Source: an uncultured Halobacteriovorax sp. (GTDB taxonomy: Bacteria > Bdellovibrionota > Bacteriovoracia > Bacteriovoracales > Bacteriovoracaceae). From it: a stretch of 64,000 nt of DNA. The DNA is taken from NCBI GenBank assembly GCA_913061265.1, contig CAJXVS010000002.1, forward strand, positions 310,001 through 374,000. Reading direction: 5' to 3'. Below are positions 59,230-64,000 of the stretch, piece by piece; position 1 is the stretch's first letter; every line of letters starts with the position of its first letter. The translations under genes and the position numbers were made by a program. The notes beneath the pieces were generated by a model. It had not been told where the DNA came from. It saw only the letters and a list, made by a program, of their open reading frames with translations, and searched no databases.

Positions 59230-59858
59230 TGAATAAGAAACTAAGAACTCTTTTAAACCTAGTGGATAGGCCTTACGAACTCATCGTTGATACCTGTTGT
59301 GATCACGGGAAATTAGGAAAGGCCTTTCTTCCCTCAAGCAAGGTTCTCTTTGTCGATCAAGTCCCAAGCATCATGAAGGACTTAAAAAGAAACCTAGAAG
59401 CGAGTCCATTTCAAAACTTTGAATTAAAAACATTAAGCGCCCAGGATCTAGAGTTTACGACGAAGAGAAATCTTATCTGCATAGCAGGGATAGGAGGAAT
59501 GGAATTGATCTCTATCCTTGAATCACTTTTAAAGAAAAATGATCTTAGCCAGAGCGACTTTCTACTCTCTCCTCAATACCATATCTTCGAGGTGCGTAGA
59601 TTCCTAAATGAGAATGGCTTCAAGAAGATTAAGGAAGAGATCATCTTTGAAGGAAAGGAAGATAAAAGAGGAAGAGAACTCTTCTACCTATCCTTAGATA
59701 AAGGCGATCCTATTAAACCCATTGGCGAGAACCTCTTTGATCCATTGAATGAAAAAAACAGGGAATACTTCCTGGCCATCTATAATCATCTTAAAAAGAA
59801 GTCCCCAGATTCCACTGAGTTCAAGCTTTATCAAAAGCTTTTAAAGATGCTAGTCTAG
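59229..59858 (+). CDS. trmK: TrmK-like tRNA (adenine22-N1)-methyltransferase
   Basis: A 209-residue SAM-dependent methyltransferase. The family motif is at LIVDTCCDHGKLGKAFL (TrmK: aDiGtDHayLP), with LICIAGIGGMELISILE in motif IV position and LLSPQYHIFEVRRFLNENGFK as in TrmK. TrmK adds N1-methyl to A22 in tRNA; Gram-negative members are less studied. It overlaps recQ by one base and is followed five bases later by the flavoprotein gene, so the three form one operon. Start ATG is fixed by TAATG. Confidence 0.8.
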   Translation: MNKKLRTLLNLVDRPYELIVDTCCDHGKLGKAFLPSSKVLFVDQVPSIMKDLKRNLEASPFQNFELKTLSAQDLEFTTKRNLICIAGIGGMELISILESLLKKNDLSQSDFLLSPQYHIFEVRRFLNENGFKKIKEEIIFEGKEDKRGRELFYLSLDKGDPIKPIGENLFDPLNEKNREYFLAIYNHLKKKSPDSTEFKLYQKLLKMLV

Positions 59859-59862
59859 TTTT

Positions 59863-61056
59863 ATGAAGAAAGTCGTTATCATTGGCGGAGGACCAGCTGG
59901 TCTTTTTAGCGCTTACCTCTTGCTTAAAAAAGGCTTTAAAGTAGAGCTTTATGATCATTCCTCTGGCTTTGGAAAGAAGTTCTTAGTTGCAGGTAATGGC
60001 GGGCTTAACCTAACTCATAGTGAAGAGCTTAGTCGTTTTTCTCAAAAATATAATCCTCACGAAAAGTTCTTCAGTGAGATGATCAATGAATTTACGCCAG
60101 AAGATCTTCGCGAGTTTTGCACAGACCTTGGAGTGGAAACCTTTGTAGGTTCTAGTGGAAGAATCTTTCCTAAGAAGTTAAAGGCAGCTGAAATCCTAAT
60201 TTCATGGCTAAAAGCTTTAAAAGAGAACCCGCATTTTTCTCAACACCTAGGTCATCATTTTAATTCTCTTAAAGAAATGGCAAAAGTCGAATTCCTTGTT
60301 GAAGAAAAAACGCTTGAAGTAGAAGCGGATTTTTTTATCTTCGCCATGGGCGGGGCTAGTTGGGGTAAGACGGGATCAAAGGGGGATTGGGCCCCGAGTT
60401 TTATAAAAGCGGGCATTAAGCTTGCTCCTTTTCTCCCTATGAACTGCGGCTTTGAAAGAAGTTGGAGTGAATTCTTTATCAAGAAAATAGATTATACCGC
60501 CCTTAAGAATATCGCTCTTGAATTTAATGGAGTTAAGGTTCGCGGTGAAGCTATGCTGACTCCCTTTGGAATAGAAGGGGGAGGGATCTATGCCCTATCT
60601 AAGGCGATAAGAGATGAGATCTTAGAGAAGGGATCATCCGAAATCTCGCTCGACCTAAAACCAGATCTTAGCCTTCGGGAAATTGAAAAGAAACTTGGTG
60701 CTCAGCCAGCGAAAGCCTCACTTAGCAATATTGTTCGAAAGGCCTTAGGCTTTGAGGCCGAAGTCTTTATTCTCTTAAAAGAGCTATACCCAAATTTAAA
60801 AAAAGAAGAAGTCCCTCAAATTGTTAAGGGTCTAAAGTTAAGTTTGAAAGGAATCAGACCCATCGATGAGGCCATCTCAACTTCTGGGGGAGTTCTCTTT
60901 AGTGAAGTAACAAGTTCGCTTGAGCTTAAAGAGAGACCTGGAAATTATGTGATTGGAGAGATGCTTGATTTTGATGCCCCGACAGGGGGTTATTTACTTC
61001 AAGGCTGTTTTTCAACGGCCTATAGAGCGGTGAAGTCTATTGGCCTTCACACTTAG
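59863..61056 (+). CDS. HI0933-type FAD-dependent flavoprotein (TIGR03862 family)
   Basis: A 397-residue FAD-binding oxidoreductase. N-terminal Rossmann motif VVIIGGGPAGLFSAYLLLK, then GFGKKFLVAGNGGLNLTHSE, GRIFPKKLKA, and DFFIFAMGGASWGKTGS. The C-terminal FAD contacts SGGVLFSEV and GEMLDFDAPTGGYLLQGCF place it in the HI0933/BaiN group, in the TIGR03862 branch. The reaction is not established. It is the third gene of the recQ operon and overlaps the convergent zinc-ribbon gene by 20 bases. Confidence 0.88.
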   Translation: MKKVVIIGGGPAGLFSAYLLLKKGFKVELYDHSSGFGKKFLVAGNGGLNLTHSEELSRFSQKYNPHEKFFSEMINEFTPEDLREFCTDLGVETFVGSSGRIFPKKLKAAEILISWLKALKENPHFSQHLGHHFNSLKEMAKVEFLVEEKTLEVEADFFIFAMGGASWGKTGSKGDWAPSFIKAGIKLAPFLPMNCGFERSWSEFFIKKIDYTALKNIALEFNGVKVRGEAMLTPFGIEGGGIYALSKAIRDEILEKGSSEISLDLKPDLSLREIEKKLGAQPAKASLSNIVRKALGFEAEVFILLKELYPNLKKEEVPQIVKGLKLSLKGIRPIDEAISTSGGVLFSEVTSSLELKERPGNYVIGEMLDFDAPTGGYLLQGCFSTAYRAVKSIGLHT

Positions 61057-61258
61057 GGCACCAGATTCCTGGTTTGTTCTTTTTACCCATGATCTCAAGT
61101 GGGGTGGCCCTCCACTTATGACTACACTTGCATTCAAAGAGAAGACGATAGGTTGAGTTCTTATATTCTGTGGCAAGGCACTTGCCACCTTTAGAGGCGG
61201 CATGCTCTTGCATATCTTTTAAATCAAAAGATCTTCTTTTTTTAGATGCATCACTCAT
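61037..61258 (-). CDS. Small zinc-ribbon protein
   Basis: A 73-residue protein with a treble-clef-like zinc site: C46xC48 in FECKCSHKW, a His-containing turn (KCLATEY, C27), and WCPKC (C67, C70) at the end. It matches the small zinc-ribbon group with KCLAxEYKNS and HKWxATPxxI motifs, of unknown function and often found alone. The ATG overlaps the DsbA-like gene's stop by four bases, so it is translated with that gene. It ends within the 3' end of the flavoprotein gene. Confidence 0.76.
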   Translation of the reverse strand: MSDASKKRRSFDLKDMQEHAASKGGKCLATEYKNSTYRLLFECKCSHKWRATPLEIMGKKNKPGIWCPKCEGQ

Positions 61259-61905
61259 TTTGCAAGCTCTGCTTTGATCATTGCTCTGAGTGGCTCAACT
61301 CCGAACTGCTCAAGTTTTTTTCCATTTACAAAAAAGGTTGGGGTTCCACGAACACCTAACGTCTGAGCGTCTTTCATATCAATCTTAATAACTTCTTGAA
61401 TGGCTGGGTCTTTCATATCTTCTTTTAGTTTAGCGATATCGAGTCCATCAACTTCTTTAATAAACTCCCATAGCTTTTCTGGCTGTGGGTGATGATGGCT
61501 TCCCCATTGTGGTTGAGTTCTAAAAGAAACTTCAATTGTCTCCCAAAACTTATCTTGTTTTCTGGCGGCCTCAAGGAGTGCGATAACAAATTTTGAGTTC
61601 CCATGATAAGGAATATAACGAACCACAAGCCTGATTTGTCCTTCGAAATCTTTCATGATTTGTTTCACTGGAGGAAAGAACATTCGGCAGCTTTCACATT
61701 CAGGATCTAAGTATTCGACTAGATAAACTTTGGCATCCTTTGGCCCCATAGTAGGAGAGTGAGGACGAACAAATGTTTCAGCATTTTCTTGAGCTAAGAA
61801 ACCATATTTTTCATTTTGACTTTGATTATAGAAAAAAGCGGCGGCGAAAAAACCGACGAGGACTAATACGGCGACGAGGCCAACGACTAATTTTTGATTT
61901 TTCAT
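61255..61905 (-). CDS. Membrane-anchored DsbA-family thiol-disulfide oxidoreductase
   Basis: A 216-residue protein with one N-terminal transmembrane segment (residues 6-26) and a periplasmic thioredoxin-like domain. The active site is C70-E-S-C73 in LDPECESCRMFF, and the cis-proline loop is VRGTPTFFVNG. Helical insert residues 95-165 fit DsbA/DSBA-like Thioredoxin_4 proteins. It oxidises or exchanges disulfides in exported proteins. It follows the DsbB gene as TAATG, so the oxidase and its reoxidant are co-expressed. It is relevant to the many Cys-paired secreted proteins in this window. Confidence 0.89.
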   Translation of the reverse strand: MKNQKLVVGLVAVLVLVGFFAAAFFYNQSQNEKYGFLAQENAETFVRPHSPTMGPKDAKVYLVEYLDPECESCRMFFPPVKQIMKDFEGQIRLVVRYIPYHGNSKFVIALLEAARKQDKFWETIEVSFRTQPQWGSHHHPQPEKLWEFIKEVDGLDIAKLKEDMKDPAIQEVIKIDMKDAQTLGVRGTPTFFVNGKKLEQFGVEPLRAMIKAELAK

Positions 61906-62336
61906 TATACTTCCTTATTTTTTTTGTTTTCTTTATAAAGTAAAAAGAGCATGACCGCTATCATTGAAAAGGCCACCCATGAAAGAAAAGGGATGGTGAT
62001 AAAACCGTAGTCTAAATAAACTGTTGAGCAAGAAACCCCTTCGCGGCAAGGAGTAGCTGTCTCTGGAACAATTTCATAGTGAAGGAGGTTATGCCAAGTA
62101 GCAAAAAGCCAGCCTACGATAACAAGAGGGAAACTAAATTTTATAACTGAGGTATCAAGAGGAAAAAGACCCCCTAGAAAAATAAAGACAAGAGGGTACA
62201 TGGCAATTCTTTGATACCAACACATAGAGCAAGGTGGGAACTCCATCACATCAGAGAAGAATAGAGAGCCGGCCATAGAAATAAGGGCCACGAGCCAACA
62301 AGAAAAGAGTAGGTACCAAGATTTTTGATTTTGCAT
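61905..62336 (-). CDS. dsbB: Disulfide bond formation protein DsbB/BdbC
   Basis: A 143-residue four-helix membrane protein with the two cysteine pairs of DsbB: C36-x-x-C39 in PPCSMCWYQR and C97/C103 in TPCREGVSC. It passes electrons from DsbA to quinone. The short length is that of BdbC-like Gram-positive/deltaproteobacterial forms rather than E. coli DsbB. First gene of the operon with the DsbA-like and zinc-ribbon genes. Confidence 0.91.
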   Translation of the reverse strand: MQNQKSWYLLFSCWLVALISMAGSLFFSDVMEFPPCSMCWYQRIAMYPLVFIFLGGLFPLDTSVIKFSFPLVIVGWLFATWHNLLHYEIVPETATPCREGVSCSTVYLDYGFITIPFLSWVAFSMIAVMLFLLYKENKKNKEV

Positions 62337-62582
62337 GGGTTTATTGTAACCGTGAAAGTGCCCATTTCTAAAGTCATCTTTTCGTAAACTGTTGAAAAGA
62401 CACCATTCAAGGGGTTAAAGGCATGAATTCTAAATTAGGAAAAAAGGTAATAATTACGGTATGTTATAGGTATATTGTCCCTTCAGTTTTTTTGAAACAA
62501 AACTACTTTACTTAAATTTCGTGAAGCGTTAAAAATTATATATAGCATTTTGTGTTATAAAACATTTTTCAGGATTACGATC
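62337..62582 (+). promoter_or_regulatory. Leader region of the cold-shock gene
   Basis: This 246-base gap between dsbB and the cold-shock gene is AT-rich. It probably holds divergent promoters and a long 5' leader for the cold-shock gene, as in cspA-type genes. No clear consensus promoter is visible, though TATATT-like boxes occur around 62460-62480. A 30-codon frame at 62424-62516 is not supported as a gene. Confidence 0.4.
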
Positions 62583-62780
62583 ATGAGTACAGGTACAGTA
62601 AAATTTTTTAATGAAGGAAAAGGTTTTGGATTTATCACTCCGGATGAAGGTGGAGCAGATATTTTTGTTCACGCAACTGGAATTGAAGGTGGCGGATACC
62701 TTAACGAGAACGACAAGGTCGAGTACGAAGTAGGTGAAGGTCAAAAAGGACCATGCGCAGTACAAGTTAAAAAAATATAG
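62583..62780 (+). CDS. Cold-shock protein (CspA family)
   Basis: A 65-residue single CSD protein: [17 protein letters not shown] (RNP1 KGFGFI) and DIFVHATGI (RNP2). It binds single-stranded nucleic acid and acts as RNA chaperone or antiterminator. ATG at 62583 (AGGA eight bases upstream) is the family start; 11 in-frame codons before it are not conserved. A perfect terminator follows. Several csp genes usually exist per genome, so which one this is cannot be stated. Confidence 0.95.
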   Translation: MSTGTVKFFNEGKGFGFITPDEGGADIFVHATGIEGGGYLNENDKVEYEVGEGQKGPCAVQVKKI

Positions 62781-62808
62781 TATTTAAAAAATATATATAG
62801 TTTTAAAA

Positions 62809-62834
62809 GGGAGCCCGGATGGCTCCCTTTTTTT
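62809..62834 (+). terminator. Strong terminator of the cold-shock gene
   Basis: GGGAGCC pairs with GGCTCCC around CGGAT, followed by T7. On the minus strand TTTT follows too, so it may also end the convergent gene. Confidence 0.93.
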
Positions 62835-62841
62835 ATGCCTT

Positions 62842-63363
62842 TTACTTAGACTCAATAGGGACCATAAACCCCATGGTATGTTGATCTTCTTCTTTTATCG
62901 TTTCTTCTTTATTCTTGTAGTCCCAGTTCTCTTCAGGCCCCACTGTCTCGATGGCTTCGACTTCCCCTTGAATTTCTAGTTCGATAAAGGGCTTAGCTAT
63001 CTTCCCCATTAGTCTTTTACTTTCTCCACCATATGAAAAGCTACTGAAAAGAATAGTTAGTAAACAAAGACCAGCGGCCAGGAATTGTTTCTTTTTTAAA
63101 TAAGACCTAACTTGCTTTAGACCAACAGGGCAGTCCTCAGTAAGGATGGTTCCGTCACTTCTTTTAAAGACTCTGGTGCAGACGTTCTCTTCAGTTTTCA
63201 ATAGGAGGTTGATTTCTAAATCAGTCATACTTGATAGGTTATAGACATTCTTTTCACAGAGGCTACAAAACCTGCATTGGTCATCACCGCTCATTTGGGC
63301 CCATTCTTGATCGCAAGGAGAAGCAATCTCATACTTGATTTCTTGGTGCTTAAAAGTCTTCAT
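62842..63363 (-). CDS. Single-pass membrane protein with Cys-rich N-terminal domain
   Basis: A 173-residue protein. Residues 8-85 match a small N-terminal domain seen in several bacterial membrane proteins: ASPCDQEWAQMSGDDQCRFCSLC, KNVYNLSSMT, VCTRVFKRSDGTILTEDCPVG. Its cysteines (17, 30, 33, 36, 62, 78) could bind a metal ion or form disulfides. A transmembrane segment (93-109) and a short acidic tail (about 60 residues) follow. In other proteins the domain precedes longer periplasmic regions; here that part is short. Function unknown. It ends in the shared terminator. Confidence 0.72.
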   Translation of the reverse strand: MKTFKHQEIKYEIASPCDQEWAQMSGDDQCRFCSLCEKNVYNLSSMTDLEINLLLKTEENVCTRVFKRSDGTILTEDCPVGLKQVRSYLKKKQFLAAGLCLLTILFSSFSYGGESKRLMGKIAKPFIELEIQGEVEAIETVGPEENWDYKNKEETIKEEDQHTMGFMVPIESK

Positions 63364-63557
63364 ATAACCTCCAAATTTGGTTTCTATAAGGACAACGCTG
63401 AAGCAGGGTTTTTCTTAGGATCTATTTTCAAAAGAATAGGTAAATGTAGTTATTTCAAGTATTTATAGGGTCAAACGGATGGGGCAGCAGATGCCTTCCC
63501 TTTAACCAGCCACCTACCTTCGTATAATAGCTAAGTACTTAAAAAGATTGGATTAAA

Positions 63558-64000
63558 ATGAAACTTAATAAAAGCATTGAGACGCCAACTAATAATTTTC
63601 TAAGATACTTACTTATAGCTTTTGCCTATTTTTTGGCTTCCTATTTAGGCTCTGCTTTAGCAGACCTTCATGAGACGGCCTCTCCCGTTTGGCCAGCTAG
63701 TGGAATAGCGATTGGTTCGCTTTTTGTATTTGGTCTTCGATATTGGCCTGCGGTTTTGATAGGTTCTCTTATTTTTAATTTTACCAATCAATCAGATCTT
63801 TTATTAGCTGCGGGAATATCGGCTGCTAATCTTATGGAGACATTAGGGTCGATTCTTTTTATACAAATGTCGGGTAAGAGCGGAGAGCGTGAAACTTCTC
63901 CTTATCGAATCTCAACTTCTGTTTTATTAGCTTCGCTTTTGTTAGGAACTTTTTTAGGATCTCTTATTGGTGCAGGAAGTTTGTTTTTAGCTGGGTTTGT
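63558..64000 (+). CDS. MASE1-domain membrane sensor, 5' part only
   Basis: The frame opens with ATG at 63558 and runs off the window after 147 codons. Several hydrophobic helices and the phrase SPVWPASGIAIGSLFVFGLRYWPAVLIGS match the MASE1 sensor domain, which is usually followed by histidine kinase, GGDEF or PAS output domains. The output domain lies beyond the window, so kinase or cyclic-di-GMP function cannot be decided. The ribosome binding site is weak (GGA five bases away). Confidence 0.82.
   Translation, partial: MKLNKSIETPTNNFLRYLLIAFAYFLASYLGSALADLHETASPVWPASGIAIGSLFVFGLRYWPAVLIGSLIFNFTNQSDLLLAAGISAANLMETLGSILFIQMSGKSGERETSPYRISTSVLLASLLLGTFLGSLIGAGSLFLAGF

Noticed and set aside
62424-62516. 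30-codon open frame with a purine-rich stretch before it
   Set aside because: It lies in the likely leader of the cold-shock gene, the peptide has no sensible feature, and such short frames are expected by chance in AT-rich DNA.

Overview
The window is an AT-rich, densely packed bacterial chromosome segment with no rRNA, tRNA, insertion sequence, prophage or CRISPR array that I can recognise. Two TIGR02147-type regulators, many small secreted Cys-containing proteins of unknown function, several wall- and protein-degrading secreted enzymes (MltB-type transglycosylase, GH25-like lysozyme, subtilase, M23 peptidase) and Gram-negative hallmarks (DsbA/DsbB, outer-membrane barrel, lipoproteins) point to Bdellovibrionota, most likely the Bacteriovorax/Halobacteriovorax side. 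This assignment is inference from gene content; no ribosomal gene is present to confirm it.

Layout. 1-674: end of a parvulin isomerase gene and a GNAT gene. 676-4683 (minus): a tightly overlapping lipid-type operon of desaturase, cytochrome P450, small membrane protein and acyltransferase. 4796-9164 (minus): thiol/electrophile group of glyoxalase I, ABC1/UbiB-type kinase, MAPEG protein and an OsmC-YcaO fusion. 9281-11514: M23 peptidase, a palindrome-rich leader, and a helix-turn-helix protein joined in frame to a secreted domain that has its own ribosome binding site. 11591-15598: ChrA divergent from an OhrR-type regulator, type III polyketide synthase, membrane protein and methyltransferase, with an OhrR-like operator between. 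15595-24661: antiporter, lipocalin, DUF899, a TIGR02147 regulator paired with a secreted metalloprotease-like protein, repeat and papain-like secreted proteins, RlmN. 24829-43593: DbpA, a lipoprotein Tpx paralogue, many secreted unknowns, transporters, YaaA, MltB, DUF3050, metallo-beta-lactamase-fold protein, RluF, Tpx. 43583-57209: histidine kinase, SWIB protein, JmjC-like cupin, six-repeat Cys protein, RadD, LysR, dihaem cytochrome, SelO, catalase-like lipoprotein, GH25 lipoprotein, subtilase. 57424-64000: RecQ-TrmK-flavoprotein operon, zinc-ribbon/DsbA/DsbB operon, cold-shock gene, and the start of a MASE1 sensor.

Themes. Redox and peroxide defence recurs: OhrR, OsmC, two Tpx proteins, YaaA, DUF899, SelO, catalase-like protein, glyoxalase, MAPEG. 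Lipid or quinone tailoring is represented by the type III PKS/methyltransferase operon and the desaturase/P450/acyltransferase operon. The most unusual items are the OhrR-controlled PKS operon, the regulator/secreted-protein fusion with an internal start, the Cys-pair repeat proteins, the Tpx paralogue lacking its resolving Cys, and an 8-base motif (TTCGTCAT) that recurs in intergenic regions. Gene packing is extreme: ATGA and TAATG overlaps within operons, and three convergent pairs with interlocked stop codons.
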